Source: Sandaracinus sp. (GTDB lineage Bacteria > Myxococcota_A > Polyangia > Polyangiales > Houyiibacteriaceae). Taken from it: DNA of 64,000 nucleotides. Location of the stretch: assembly GCA_002699025.1 (NCBI GenBank), contig PABA01000110.1:23361-87360 (forward strand). Reading direction: 5' to 3'. Under the pieces are notes generated by a model. That model had not been told where the DNA came from and did not search any database. It saw nothing but the letters and a program-made list of their open reading frames with translations. Both the position numbers and the translations under genes were made by a program. This document shows positions 43,465 through 52,239 of this stretch, piece by piece (position 1 is the first letter of the stretch; each line of letters starts with the position of its first letter).

Positions 43465-43566
43465 GGCCCGCGATGGTGCCCGCTCCCCGGGCCCCGCGCC
43501 ACCGGTCCCGGGTCCGCTCGCTGCCCGGTCACGCCGACTCCGGCGGAGCCCCCTCGCCGCGCACTC

Positions 43567-44148
43567 CTAGCGGACGATCACGCGCGGGCCTCGGTAGCCC
43601 GCGCGCCCCGGGACCGCGGCGACGTTCGTCACGACGTTCCCGTTGAAGCTCACCTGGACCTGCCCCGAGTCGCCCCAGTAGGTGTAGGTCGGCGCGTCGA
43701 GGGTGGGCGTGACGTGGTCCGGCGGGTAACCGGCCGCGATGATGACCCCCTGGCGGGTCATGCCGGGCATGGGCCGTCCCGTCTGGATCCCCTGCTGGTC
43801 CGCCTGGGGGAGCGCCTGCACGTTGGGGCAGGAGCCGCCGAAGTAGCGGTTCACGTGCTCCTCGATCGGCAGGCCCGAGGAGCGGTGGAGGATGTAGCGG
43901 TAGCGGCGGTTGGTCCCGGTCGCGACGAAGCGGACCTCGCGCTCGCTGATGCGCTCGATGCGCACCGGGGTGCAGACGGGGAGGATCGTGGTGCCGCGCC
44001 ACCCGTTGATCGACGAGATCACCCCGCGGGCGTTGGGTCGCAGGTTCGCCAGTGTGACGAGCTCCTGGGAGCCCTCGATGACGTACTCCGTGCGGGCGCA
44101 GCCAGCGAGGGCGAGGGTGACGAGAAACGCGGCGACCAGACGACCCAT
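43567..44148 (-). CDS. Lipoprotein of unknown function
   Basis: A 193-residue lipoprotein: MGRLVAAFLVTLALAGCART with lipobox LAGC. The rest contains a repeated pattern of small strands (LRPNARGVISSINGWRGTTI, TPVRIERISEREVRFVATG, YRYILHRSSGLPIEEHVNRYF) and two Cys (PVCTPV and GGSCPNVQ) that may pair. GWRGTTILPVCTPVRI followed by FNGNVVTN suggests a small beta domain. Family not recognised. The start is supported by GGAGG eight bases upstream of ATG 44148. The gene is divergent from the lipoprotein gene at 44296, with a 147-bp region between, and it is not in an operon with the acyltransferase by spacing alone (103 bp). Confidence 0.7.
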   Translation of the reverse strand: MGRLVAAFLVTLALAGCARTEYVIEGSQELVTLANLRPNARGVISSINGWRGTTILPVCTPVRIERISEREVRFVATGTNRRYRYILHRSSGLPIEEHVNRYFGGSCPNVQALPQADQQGIQTGRPMPGMTRQGVIIAAGYPPDHVTPTLDAPTYTYWGDSGQVQVSFNGNVVTNVAAVPGRAGYRGPRVIVR

Positions 44149-44295
44149 GCGGGAAACCTCCACTCCTGGGGCAGCGTCGACCATCGCCCGACGCGATGCA
44201 AGGCGCGCTCCCTCCTCCGGGGGAAGACGGACGAGGGGGCCCGTTTCTTCTCTGCCCGCTTGACGCGCGGCCTCGGGTGCGCTGCGTTTCGCCCC

Positions 44296-45381
44296 ATGCG
44301 GCGCACCACGTTGTCCCTCCTCCTCGCCCTGGCAGCCTGTGGCGGGGACGAGGAGCGCACCCTCCCCGACGAGTCCGGCGATCTCGCGATCGGCTCCGGC
44401 GGCTCGTCGCCTTCCCACCTGGCGGGCACCCGCCCCGTCGGCCCCGAGGTCGGCGGCACGCGCTGGCGCTTCGTCGAGGCCAGCTGCACCGAGGGCGCCC
44501 CGGAGCTCGCCGGCGAGGGCTTCGACCGCTTCGCCGAGGTCCTGGCGACCGACGCGGGCCTGCTCTTCCTCTACGACCAGCGCTTCGGCGACGCCTGTAC
44601 GGAGACGGTGGCCCAGGTCGCCACGCCCGGCGACACGCCGGACTCGGAGTGGCAGATGGTCGAGGAGGCGCGGGTCAGCGTGGGCGACTGCCCGACCCAG
44701 CCCGAGGAGAACCGTCCCGGTGACGTGCGCATGCGCGGCCAGTTCCTGGAGGTCTGGGTGCAGCGATCCAACTGGTGCAACGGCCTCGAGGTCAAGCACG
44801 TCTACGCGCCGGCGCGGCCGGCGGCGCCGGACGGCCCCCAGCTCGCGCGCCACTACGCGCTCCACTTCAACCGGCAGGACGCGCGCCGCGTGACCGAGCT
44901 CTTCAGCGCCTCGGGCTCGCTCGTCGAGCCCTTCAACCGGACCCCGGAGGATCAGCCCATGCGCCACGACGGGCAGGCGGCGATCTACCAGTGGTACCAG
45001 GAGGCCTTCGGGAACACGCCCTGGCTGGCGATGAAGGTGACGGGCCTCGAGCCCGGCGTGGCCGACGGAGCCTGGGTGATGACCTGGCACTACATGGACC
45101 CGCGCCTCGACGTGCCCTTCGGGGGGCGCAACCTCTTCACCGTGGCCGGCGGGGAGATCTTCGAGGCCACGATCGAGATCACCCAGCAGCAGGTGCCGGT
45201 CGAGGGCCTCGAAGAGGCCGCCGAGACCATCGCGCCCGAGGCGACCGGCGAGGTCTCCGCGCCGGCCGAGGAGGCCGCCGAAGGGGAGGCCGCTGCTGGC
45301 GAGGAGGGCGCGGCCGAGGGCGAGGCCGAGGAGGCCGCCGAGGACGTGCCCCCGCCGCCCGCGGACCCCGAGGCGGGATGA
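44296..45381 (+). CDS. Lipoprotein with NTF2/SnoaL-like domain and acidic tail
   Basis: A 361-residue lipoprotein starting MRRTTLSLLLALAACGGDEE (lipobox LAAC). Residues about 45-170 form an unknown domain with paired Cys (VEASCTEGAP, FGDACTETVA, VGDCPTQPE, SNWCNGLEV). Residues about 180-300 resemble an NTF2/SnoaL fold: LARHYALHFNRQDARRVTELFSASG, EDQPMRHDGQAAIYQWYQEAF and GAWVMTWHYMDPR. The last 60 residues are a Glu/Ala-rich tail. Its stop overlaps the start of the basic-tail SDR gene (ATGA), so the two are translationally coupled even though one product is exported and the other cytosolic. Confidence 0.72.
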   Translation: MRRTTLSLLLALAACGGDEERTLPDESGDLAIGSGGSSPSHLAGTRPVGPEVGGTRWRFVEASCTEGAPELAGEGFDRFAEVLATDAGLLFLYDQRFGDACTETVAQVATPGDTPDSEWQMVEEARVSVGDCPTQPEENRPGDVRMRGQFLEVWVQRSNWCNGLEVKHVYAPARPAAPDGPQLARHYALHFNRQDARRVTELFSASGSLVEPFNRTPEDQPMRHDGQAAIYQWYQEAFGNTPWLAMKVTGLEPGVADGAWVMTWHYMDPRLDVPFGGRNLFTVAGGEIFEATIEITQQQVPVEGLEEAAETIAPEATGEVSAPAEEAAEGEAAAGEEGAAEGEAEEAAEDVPPPPADPEAG

Positions 45382-46856
45382 GCGACTCCGAACGCCCCCG
45401 GGCGCGGCGCCGACGTCGCGCGCGGGACGACGACGCCCCGGCCGAGAAGCGGCCGGCAGCGCGCCGTCGTGCCCCGAAGAAGGGGGCGGGCCCGAAAGCG
45501 AGGAAGGGCGGCGGCGCGAAGGCGACGAAGAAGCGGGCCCGACCGGCCGCGAAGGCCGGCGAGAAGGCGAGCCCGAAGGCGGGCGGCAAGGCGGCGGGCG
45601 GCAAGGCGGCGGGCGGGAAGGCGAAGGCGCGACCGGCCGCGAAGGCGAGGCGGCCGAAGCCGGCGAAGAAGAAGCCCGCCGAGAAGCCGGCGTCGCGGCC
45701 GGCCGCGAAGGCGAAGCGGGCGAGCGCGACCCGCGAGGCGGCGACGCGCGGCGGGAAGGCCGAGTCGCCGAAGAAGCGATCCGCGGCCCGTGGCGCCGCG
45801 AAGAAGCCGGCGCGGAGGCCCGCGGCGAAGGCCGCAGCGGCGTGGGAGACCTTCGAGGCCGAGGCGACGGACCGGCCGGTCAAGGCACCCGCGACGACTT
45901 CGGACGCGCCCGCGGCCCCGTCCCCCGGCGAGTCCGAGCGCGTCGTCGTCGTCACGGGCATCGTCGGCCGCCTCGGTCAGCTCCTCGCCCGGCGGCTCCA
46001 CCGCACGGACCGCGTCATCGGCATCGACCGGCGCGACTTCCCCGGCCGCCCCAAGGACATCGTCCATCACCAGGTGGACATCCGCCGCAAGAAGACCCGC
46101 GACGTCTTCCGCTCCGAGCGCGTCGACGCCGTGGTCCACCTCGGCGTCCTCCACGACCCGCGGGCAAGCGCCCGCGACCGGCACAAGTGGAACGTCGTCG
46201 CCTTCCAGAAGCTCCTCGAGTACGTCGCCGAGTACGACGTCCAGAAGCTCGTCGTGCTCTCGAGCGCGAACGTCTACGGTCCCCAGCCGGACAACCCCCA
46301 GTTCCTCACGGAGGAGGCCCCGCTCCTCGGCTCGCAGGCCTTCGGCGGCATGCGCGACCTGGTCGAGCTGGACATGCTCGCGCAGAGCTTCTTCTGGAAG
46401 CACCCCTCGACCGAGACGGTGATCCTGCGCCCGGTCCACATCCTCGGGGGCGTCCGGAACGCGCCGAGCAACTACCTCCGCCTCGAGCGCCCCATGACCC
46501 TCCTCGGCTTCGATCCGATGGTGCAGGTCATCCACGAGCGGGACGTCGTCGACGCCCTGGCGAAGGCCCTCGCCCCGGGCGTCCGCGGCATCTTCAACCT
46601 CCGCGGTCCGGGCGAGCTCCCCCTCTCGAAGATCCTGCGCCTGCTCGGTCGCCGGCCCCGCGCGCTCCCGAGCTTCGCCGCCAAGGCCGCCGTGGAGCGC
46701 ATGTGGAAGCTCCGCCTCGCCTCCTTCCCGGCGCCGGAGCTCGACTTCATCCGCTACGTCTGCATGGTCGACGACACGCGCGCCCGGGAGGTCCTCGGCC
46801 ACCGCCCGCGCTTCGACCTCGAGCGCACCGTGCGCAGCGTCCTCAGCGAGCGCTGA
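45378..46856 (+). CDS. Histone-H1-like basic tail fused to NAD-dependent epimerase/dehydratase (SDR) fold
   Basis: A 492-residue fusion. Residues 1-155 are a Lys/Ala/Arg/Pro-rich, histone H1/AlgP-like tail (KAGGKAAGGKAAGGK, PAAKARRPKPAKKKP), expected to be disordered and to bind DNA or other polyanions. After an acidic spacer, residues 187-490 form an extended SDR: VVVVTGIVGRLGQLLARRL (TGxxGxxG at 193-200), IGIDRRDFPG, DAVVHLGVLHD, VLSSANVYGPQPDN. The usual YxxxK catalytic pair is not found where expected; the segment reads FGGMRDLVELDMLAQ. The VIHERDVVDAL and GIFNLRGPGELPLSKIL blocks fit NAD-sugar epimerase relatives. Translationally coupled (ATGA) to the lipoprotein gene. Catalysis is doubtful. 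Confidence 0.78.
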   Translation: MSDSERPRARRRRRARDDDAPAEKRPAARRRAPKKGAGPKARKGGGAKATKKRARPAAKAGEKASPKAGGKAAGGKAAGGKAKARPAAKARRPKPAKKKPAEKPASRPAAKAKRASATREAATRGGKAESPKKRSAARGAAKKPARRPAAKAAAAWETFEAEATDRPVKAPATTSDAPAAPSPGESERVVVVTGIVGRLGQLLARRLHRTDRVIGIDRRDFPGRPKDIVHHQVDIRRKKTRDVFRSERVDAVVHLGVLHDPRASARDRHKWNVVAFQKLLEYVAEYDVQKLVVLSSANVYGPQPDNPQFLTEEAPLLGSQAFGGMRDLVELDMLAQSFFWKHPSTETVILRPVHILGGVRNAPSNYLRLERPMTLLGFDPMVQVIHERDVVDALAKALAPGVRGIFNLRGPGELPLSKILRLLGRRPRALPSFAAKAAVERMWKLRLASFPAPELDFIRYVCMVDDTRAREVLGHRPRFDLERTVRSVLSER

Positions 46857-46867
46857 ACCCGCCGCTT

Positions 46868-46904
46868 CCGAAACGGTCGCTCCGAAACGGTCGCTCCGAA
46901 ACGG
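46868..46904. repeat. 14-bp tandem repeat
   Basis: CCGAAACGGTCGCT at 46868 and 46882 plus a nine-base partial third, directly after the SDR gene stop and leading into a terminator hairpin. Note the resemblance of its core GAAACG to the 16-bp repeat at 11208. Confidence 0.85.
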
Positions 46905-46938
46905 CGAAGGCCGCGCCCCTCGGGGACGCGGCCTTCGC
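46904..46938. terminator. Bidirectional terminator hairpin
   Basis: Arms GCGAAGGCCGCG / CGCGGCCTTCGC form a 12-pair stem with an 11-base loop between the convergent SDR and Cys-rich lipoprotein genes. No T-run on either side, but the stem is the strongest in this part of the window. Confidence 0.6.
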
Positions 46939-46958
46939 GCGGTGTCGGTGGTCGCGCC

Positions 46959-48017
46959 TCAGCGGCAGGTGGCGTCGACGCAGTCCTCGTCCGCGTCGCA
47001 GTCGCCCTGGACCGCGCACTCGGGGCTGACCTCGGTGCTCGTGTAGCAGAGCATGTCCGTGTCGCAGACCGTGAGGCTGACGTCGGTCATCAGGCACTGG
47101 TCGTTCGTCCCGGAGGGGCAGGGCGTCCGGCACGCGCCGTCCACGCAGATGCTGCCCATCGCGCAGTCGCCGTCATCGTCGCAGAACGGGTCCCGGCGCC
47201 AGTCCGGGCGGCAGAAGTCGTCCTCGGCGCAGTAGTCGAGGGCGTCGCAGCTCTCGCCGCCGCGGCAGTCGGGCAGGCAGCGCCCGTCCACGCAGTGCTC
47301 GCCGCTGCCGCACTCGGCCGTCGTCGTGCACTCGGGCGTCGGGCGGCAGAAGCCCCCCTGGCAGGTCGCGCCGGAGCCGCAGTCGTCATCGCTGCCGCAG
47401 ATGGGCGCGCAGCCGCCGTTGATGCAGGCCTGGCCCGGACCGCACTCGTAGGCGAACTGGCAGGCGTCCAGCGGGTCGCGGCAGAAGCCCTCGACGCAGA
47501 CGTCCTCGCCGGTGCAGTCGGCGTCGCTCGAGCAGGCGCCCGGCGTCTCGGGCACGCAGGTGTCGCGGAAGTCGCAGACGAAGCCGCTCTCGCAGTCGCC
47601 GTCCTCCGTGCAGGTGCCGCTCGGCGTGCAGAGGTCGCCCTCGCCGCAGTACGAGCCGACCTCGCAGTCGCCGTGGGTGCGGCAGGTGGTCACGTCGGGC
47701 ACGCAGGCGCCGGCGTCGCAGCGCTCGTCGCCATCGCAGTCGTCGTCCTCCCGGCACTCGGGCTCGGGGACGCAGACGTCGTCCACGCACTCCTCGCCGC
47801 TCGGGCAGTCGGAGTCGGACCGGCAGACGCCGTCGGGCAGCTCGCAGGTCCCGCTGAATTCGTCGCAGACCAGCGGGCTGGCGCAGTCCGAATCATCGAA
47901 GCAGGCGCAGCCGAGGCCGACGCAGAGCGTGGGATCGCCTTCGTCGTCGCCCCAGACGGGACATCCCGTGAGAACGACGGCCAAGGGTAGGGCTAGAAGT
48001 AGGTGCTGCATGCGCAT
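46959..48017 (-). CDS. Cys-rich Asp-Cys repeat lipoprotein
   Basis: A 352-residue lipoprotein: MRMQHLLLALPLAVVLTGCPVW, lipobox LTGC. The mature protein consists of about 12 tandem modules of the pattern Cys-x4-7-DxDC-x6-C-x4-C (for example CRSDSDCPSGEECVDDVC, CREDDDCDGDERCDAGAC and CSSDADCTGEDVCVEGFC). This is the Dickkopf-N/EB-like disulfide module that is expanded in myxobacterial surface proteins; each module is probably held by two or three disulfides and may bind calcium through its acidic residues. The start at 48017 is preferred as GAGGAG lies nine bases upstream. The role is likely surface adhesion or matrix binding, which is inference. Confidence 0.85.
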   Translation of the reverse strand: MRMQHLLLALPLAVVLTGCPVWGDDEGDPTLCVGLGCACFDDSDCASPLVCDEFSGTCELPDGVCRSDSDCPSGEECVDDVCVPEPECREDDDCDGDERCDAGACVPDVTTCRTHGDCEVGSYCGEGDLCTPSGTCTEDGDCESGFVCDFRDTCVPETPGACSSDADCTGEDVCVEGFCRDPLDACQFAYECGPGQACINGGCAPICGSDDDCGSGATCQGGFCRPTPECTTTAECGSGEHCVDGRCLPDCRGGESCDALDYCAEDDFCRPDWRRDPFCDDDGDCAMGSICVDGACRTPCPSGTNDQCLMTDVSLTVCDTDMLCYTSTEVSPECAVQGDCDADEDCVDATCR

Positions 48018-48322
48018 CAGGGGCGACTCCTCTGGAAATCCGACGGCCACTCATCATGCGATGTTCATGCCACGGGAGCCAAGTGCCGGAATCGCGCCGG
48101 TTTCGCGGGTGATCCCCGGTAGATCGCCCCGATCGCCAGGTCATTTGGTCGCGATCTCCCACGCACCGTAAACCTCGGTTCACGGCTCTTCGCGAGCGAT
48201 TCTCGCTTCCGTGGGCTCGCTCGAGGCCCGTCGTGCCCGCCGTTCGCCCCGCCGCATCCGGGGAGGCCGCACCGGCTCGCGCTCGCGCGGCGAAGGCCTC
48301 TGCGCCGTGCTACCGCGCTCCC
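48018..48322. other. Divergent intergenic region of 305 bp
   Basis: Between the Cys-rich lipoprotein (minus) and trmL (plus). It should contain both promoters. The segment around 48040-48190 is less GC-rich than its surroundings (CATCATGCGATGTTCATG, GATCGCGCC), as promoters here tend to be, but no convincing -35/-10 pair or palindrome was identified. Confidence 0.4.
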
Positions 48323-48856
48323 ATGCCCCGCGGCCCCAAGCTCCGCGCTCGCCCCCTCGCCGAGCCGCTCCGCATCGTGCTGGTCGAGCCCGAGATCCCC
48401 GGGAACACCGGGGCCGCCGCCCGCACCGCCGCCGCCACCCAGAGCGCCCTGCACCTCGTCGGCGAGCTCGGCTTCCGCATCGACGAGCAGGCCGTCCGCC
48501 GCGCCGGCCTCGACTACTGGCCCCTCGTCGACCTCCACACGCACCCGGACCTCGACGCCTTCGAGGCGGCCCACCCGGGCGCCCGCCTGCACCTCTTCAC
48601 CACCGCCGCCGAGCGCTCCTACCTCGAGATGGACGTCCGCCCCGGAGACGCGCTGGTCTTCGGGAAGGAGTCCGTCGGGCTCTCCGAGGCCGTCCGCGCG
48701 CGCTACCCGGCGCGGCAATGGGCCATCCCCACGCTCGGCCCGGTGCGCAGCCTCAACCTCTCGAACTCGGTCTCCATCGTCGTCTTCGAGGCGCTCCGGA
48801 AGCTCGGCGCCTTCGACGAGACCTTCCTCGCCGACGACGCCATCGGCGAGCGCTGA
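48323..48856 (+). CDS. trmL: tRNA (cytidine/uridine-2'-O-)-methyltransferase TrmL
   Basis: A 177-residue SPOUT-fold enzyme that methylates the ribose of the wobble nucleotide of tRNA-Leu species. Signatures: LVEPEIPGNTGAAARTAAAT (motif 1, with the N and R residues), FGKESVGLSEAV (motif 2) and PTLGPVRSLNLSNSVSIVVFEALR (the deep-trefoil SAM-binding motif 3). Length is normal for the family with a short N-terminal basic extension (MPRGPKLRARP). The ATG at 48323 is preferred; the frame from 48233 adds unlikely Arg/Ala-rich sequence. It precedes the histidine kinase gene by 75 bp. Confidence 0.93.
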   Translation: MPRGPKLRARPLAEPLRIVLVEPEIPGNTGAAARTAAATQSALHLVGELGFRIDEQAVRRAGLDYWPLVDLHTHPDLDAFEAAHPGARLHLFTTAAERSYLEMDVRPGDALVFGKESVGLSEAVRARYPARQWAIPTLGPVRSLNLSNSVSIVVFEALRKLGAFDETFLADDAIGER

Positions 48857-48931
48857 CCCCGGCGCCGGCGTGGCCGTGACTGCTACCCTGGCCGCATCGA
48901 TCTCCGCGTCCAGATCTCGCTGATCGCCGCC

Positions 48932-51142
48932 GTGGTCAGCATGGCCCTCTCGGGCAGCGTGCTCCTGCGCTCGCGCAAGGGGCGCGACCGGCGCCTCTTC
49001 GCCGTCTTCGCGCTGAACGTCGGCTGCTGGTACCTGACGAGCTTCCTCACGAAGCTCTTCCCCGCGCAGGACGAGTGGGCGCGGCTGAACCTCGTCTTCG
49101 GCGTGCTCCTGCCGCTCGCCACCGTGCACTTCTTCCGCGCCTTCATCGGCGAGGAGCAGCCGCGCATGAAGCTGCTCCACCGGAGCGCGCTGATCGGCGC
49201 GGCGGTGATCGCGGCGGCGGCCCTCACGCCCTTCCACCACCACCTCGTCGTCCGCATGGCGGTGCTCGCCTACGTGGTGGTCTTCGTCTTCGCGGCCCTC
49301 GCCATGCTCTGGGCCCGCGCCCAGCAGGCCGAGTCGAAGTTCGAGGGCGCCCGGCTGGTCTTCCTCAGCGCCGTCGGCGGGCTCGCGGCCTTCTTCACGC
49401 TGTTCGAGTACCTGCCCTACCTCGGCGTGGACCTGCCGCCCGTGGGGACCATCCTCGCGCTGGTCTTCCTCTACATGCTCTACCAGTCGGTGCTCCGGTA
49501 CCGGCTGATCGACCTCTACGAGCTCGCGGGTCGGCTCGGGGTGCTCACGGTGCTCTCCTTCGTGCTGGCGGGCGTGCTCTGGCTCCTCGTGCGCTTCGGC
49601 GGCGAGCGCTACTTCCTCCACGCCGTCGTCGCCTCGCTCGTCGTGCTCGTGCTCTTCGACCCGGTGCGGCTGAAGGTCCGGGACAAGATCGCGCAGCTCC
49701 TCTTCCGGGAGCGCTACGACCTCGACCGGCACGTGCAGACGCTGCGGCGGGACGTGGCGCACGTGCTCGAGGCGAACGACCTGGCGCGCGTGCTCATGGA
49801 GGGGCTCGAGCGCTCGCGGCGCGTGACGCACGCGAGCCTCTTCCTCGCGGAGGAGGGGCGGCGCCACTACGAGCTGGTCGGCCATCTGGGGCCCGCGCCG
49901 GTGGAGCGCCTCGAGATGGCGCCGGCCGGGCCGCTCCTCGAGCGGCTGCGGCGCGAGGGGTTCGTGGTGCTCGAGAACGTGGAGCGGCAGCTCCAGGAGA
50001 TGCGGCGCCTGGGCGAGGATCGGGAGGCGGAGACGCTCTACGAGGTCGCGCAGACGATGGCGGCGCTCCACGCCTCGGTCTGCCTGCCCGTGCAGTCCAT
50101 GGAGGGCGACCTCTACGGGATCCTCTCGGTGCGCGACGACCGCATGCGCGACGCCTTCTCGCCCGAGGAGGTCACGCTCCTCGCCGGCCTCGCCGCGCAG
50201 GCGGCCATCGCGCTCGAGAACTCGCGCCACTACCAGCGCTTGAAGGAGCGCGATCGGCTGGCGGCGCTCGGTGAGATGGCGGCGGGCCTGGCGCACGAGA
50301 TCCGCAACCCGCTCGGGGCGATCAAGGCGAGCGCCCAGTACCTCACGGAGGAGCAGGCCGACGGAGAGGCAGAGGGAGAGCGGGAGCGGGGGGAGGGGGA
50401 CGACGAGTTCCTCCACATCATCGTGGAGGAGGTCGACCGGCTGAACCGCGTCGTGAGCTCCTTCCTCGACTATGCGCGGCCGGCGACGGGCGATCCGGCG
50501 CCGACCGATCTGAACCGCGCCGTCGAGCGGACGCTCCAGCTGCTGCGCCCGGAGTGCATGGCCGCGGGGACGGCGCTCGAGGTCGCGCTCGAGCCGGAGT
50601 TGCCGCCGGTGCGCGTGGACGTGGAGCAGCTCCGGCAGGTGCTCATCAACCTCGTGCAGAACGCGCTCCAGGCCATGGAGGGGAGCGGCGGCGAGATCCG
50701 GGTGGAGACCGCGAGCGTGGAGCGGGCGGGCGGGCCGCCCTGGCTCGAGCTCCGCGTGCGCGACGATGGGCCGGGGATCCCGGAGGACGTGCTCTCGCAC
50801 CTCTTCGTGCCCTTCGTGACGACGAAGCAGCGGGGCACGGGGCTCGGCTTGGCGATCTCGCAGCGCATCGTCGCGGCGGCCGGCGGGCGCATCGTCGTCC
50901 GGACGCGCGTCGGTGAGGGGACGACCTTCGTGGTGCGCCTGCCGGCGACCGATGGGCGGACCTCGGTCGTGGACGTGCCGGCGGCGTTGGAGGTCGAGCC
51001 GGTGAGCGAGGGCGCTCAGGAGGGGCCGGGCGCGTCGAGCATGTCGACGGCCTCGAGCAGCGCGTCGGGGCCGAGCCCGTCCTCCGGCTCCACGTCCGCC
51101 GGCGCGGGGGAGACCCCGAGCCGCGTGCTCACGAGCCGATAG
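48932..51142 (+). CDS. Membrane sensor histidine kinase with GAF domain
   Basis: About 736 residues. The N-terminal part (to about 235) has six or seven hydrophobic segments (LNLVFGVLLPLATVHFF, VLAYVVVFVFAALAMLW, TILALVFLYMLYQSV), like the 7TM-type or MHYT-type sensors. A GAF domain follows (about 270-430; LEANDLARVLMEGLERSRR, HASVCLPVQSMEGDLYGILSV). Then HisKA with LGEMAAGLAHEIRNPLGAI (phospho-His about residue 455) and HATPase_c: N-box LINLVQNALQAM, DDGPGIPEDVL, GTGLGLAISQR. No receiver domain. Similar proteins usually begin MxLRVQIS; the sequence IDLRVQIS starts 36 bases upstream with ATC, so the true start may be non-canonical. The C-terminus overlaps the next gene by 127 bp. Confidence 0.88.
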   Translation: MVSMALSGSVLLRSRKGRDRRLFAVFALNVGCWYLTSFLTKLFPAQDEWARLNLVFGVLLPLATVHFFRAFIGEEQPRMKLLHRSALIGAAVIAAAALTPFHHHLVVRMAVLAYVVVFVFAALAMLWARAQQAESKFEGARLVFLSAVGGLAAFFTLFEYLPYLGVDLPPVGTILALVFLYMLYQSVLRYRLIDLYELAGRLGVLTVLSFVLAGVLWLLVRFGGERYFLHAVVASLVVLVLFDPVRLKVRDKIAQLLFRERYDLDRHVQTLRRDVAHVLEANDLARVLMEGLERSRRVTHASLFLAEEGRRHYELVGHLGPAPVERLEMAPAGPLLERLRREGFVVLENVERQLQEMRRLGEDREAETLYEVAQTMAALHASVCLPVQSMEGDLYGILSVRDDRMRDAFSPEEVTLLAGLAAQAAIALENSRHYQRLKERDRLAALGEMAAGLAHEIRNPLGAIKASAQYLTEEQADGEAEGERERGEGDDEFLHIIVEEVDRLNRVVSSFLDYARPATGDPAPTDLNRAVERTLQLLRPECMAAGTALEVALEPELPPVRVDVEQLRQVLINLVQNALQAMEGSGGEIRVETASVERAGGPPWLELRVRDDGPGIPEDVLSHLFVPFVTTKQRGTGLGLAISQRIVAAAGGRIVVRTRVGEGTTFVVRLPATDGRTSVVDVPAALEVEPVSEGAQEGPGASSMSTASSSASGPSPSSGSTSAGAGETPSRVLTSR

Positions 51143-52083
51143 AAGCGGAGGTCCGCGCGGCGGAGGCTGTCCTCGGGGAGGGCGTTGTCGGTGAAGAGGG
51201 CGGCGTAGGCGCGCACGGCCGAGCCCTCGCCGGCGCGGGCGGTCGCGTCCGGGAGCTGGTAGCGCCAGGCGCCAGGGCGCGCGTAGGCGACGCCGTGGCC
51301 CGGATAGAAGACGCGATCGACGAAGGCGGGGGTGGTGGCGCCGAGCGTGCCGTCCTCCTCGAGGAGATAGACCTCGACGTCGAGGCGAGGGAGGCGCTCG
51401 TCGAGGGGGCCGCCGAGGGCGCGCTCCCGCTCCTCCCAGCGCTGGCGGGCGACGACGGCGGCGGTCACGAGCGCGCGGGCGACGGAGCTGCCGCGGGCCG
51501 AGCGCCAGAGGCGGGCGCGGCCGCCGTCGCGGAGGAGCACCATGACCTCGACGTTGCGGATGCGGCGAAGAGGCTCCGGGAAGCGCTGGATCCGGGGCGG
51601 AGGCGTGCCCTCCAGGATGGCGCGCGCGATGCGGGGGAGGGCGTCGGCGCTCTCGCCGAGGTCGGCGCTCACGCCGGGGGCGTAGAGGGCCCAGCCCGGG
51701 GTGAGGTAGACGCCGCGGAGGCCCTCGACGGGCCGGTAGGCGGCGAGGCGCGCGCGGAGGGGGGCCTCCTCGTCGGCGCGCGGGCCGGAGGCGACCAGGA
51801 GCGCGTCGATGTCCGCGTCGCGCATGGCGGCGACGACGTCGGCGCCACGGCCGGAGTCGAGGGCGTCGGCGAGGGGGGAGGCGGAGACGAGGGTCGTGCC
51901 CGGAAAGCCCGTGGCGCCGATGTCGAGGCCCGGGTGGTCGCCGACGAGGGCGACCCTGCCGCGGCGCTCGAGGTGCTGGGCCAGCAGCGGGTCGGCTGCG
52001 GCGCCGCCGAGCCAGCGCCAGGCGAGCACGCCGCCGACGGCGAGCAGCAGCCCGAGGACGGCGAAGGGGACCGCGCGAGACAC
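51016..52083 (-). CDS. Membrane-anchored protein of unknown function
   Basis: A 355-residue protein starting with GTG at 52083: VSRAVPFAVLGLLLAVGGVLAWRWLGG, a single N-terminal membrane anchor or signal. The rest is soluble and periplasmic by prediction: LLAQHLERRGRVALVGDHPGLD, DADIDALLVASGPRADEEAP, RIARAILEGTPPPRIQRF, VEVMVLLRDGGRARLWRSARGSSVARALV (an Arg-rich strand), and a late DNALPEDSLRRADLRFYRLV. Some of this resembles nucleotide- or metal-binding alpha/beta folds but no family is recognised. It ends inside the histidine kinase gene tail (127-bp antisense overlap). Its GTG lacks a strong ribosome site. Confidence 0.65.
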   Translation of the reverse strand: MSRAVPFAVLGLLLAVGGVLAWRWLGGAAADPLLAQHLERRGRVALVGDHPGLDIGATGFPGTTLVSASPLADALDSGRGADVVAAMRDADIDALLVASGPRADEEAPLRARLAAYRPVEGLRGVYLTPGWALYAPGVSADLGESADALPRIARAILEGTPPPRIQRFPEPLRRIRNVEVMVLLRDGGRARLWRSARGSSVARALVTAAVVARQRWEERERALGGPLDERLPRLDVEVYLLEEDGTLGATTPAFVDRVFYPGHGVAYARPGAWRYQLPDATARAGEGSAVRAYAALFTDNALPEDSLRRADLRFYRLVSTRLGVSPAPADVEPEDGLGPDALLEAVDMLDAPGPS

Positions 52084-52239
52084 GTCAGAGGCGTAGCCGC
52101 GCGGCCCCGGGATGTCGACCGGCGCGCGCCCGGCGGTCCGGCGTCGCGTTCGGCGACCGGCTTCTGAAGCGGGCGGGCGAGCTGGGCGCGGGACCCCCGC
52201 GGGTGCGAGGCGCCCCGACCCGCTCGCCCTCACCCACGC

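Noticed and set aside
48065..50800. Minus-strand open frame of 911 codons
   Set aside because: Antisense of trmL and the histidine kinase; His/Glu/Leu-rich shadow.
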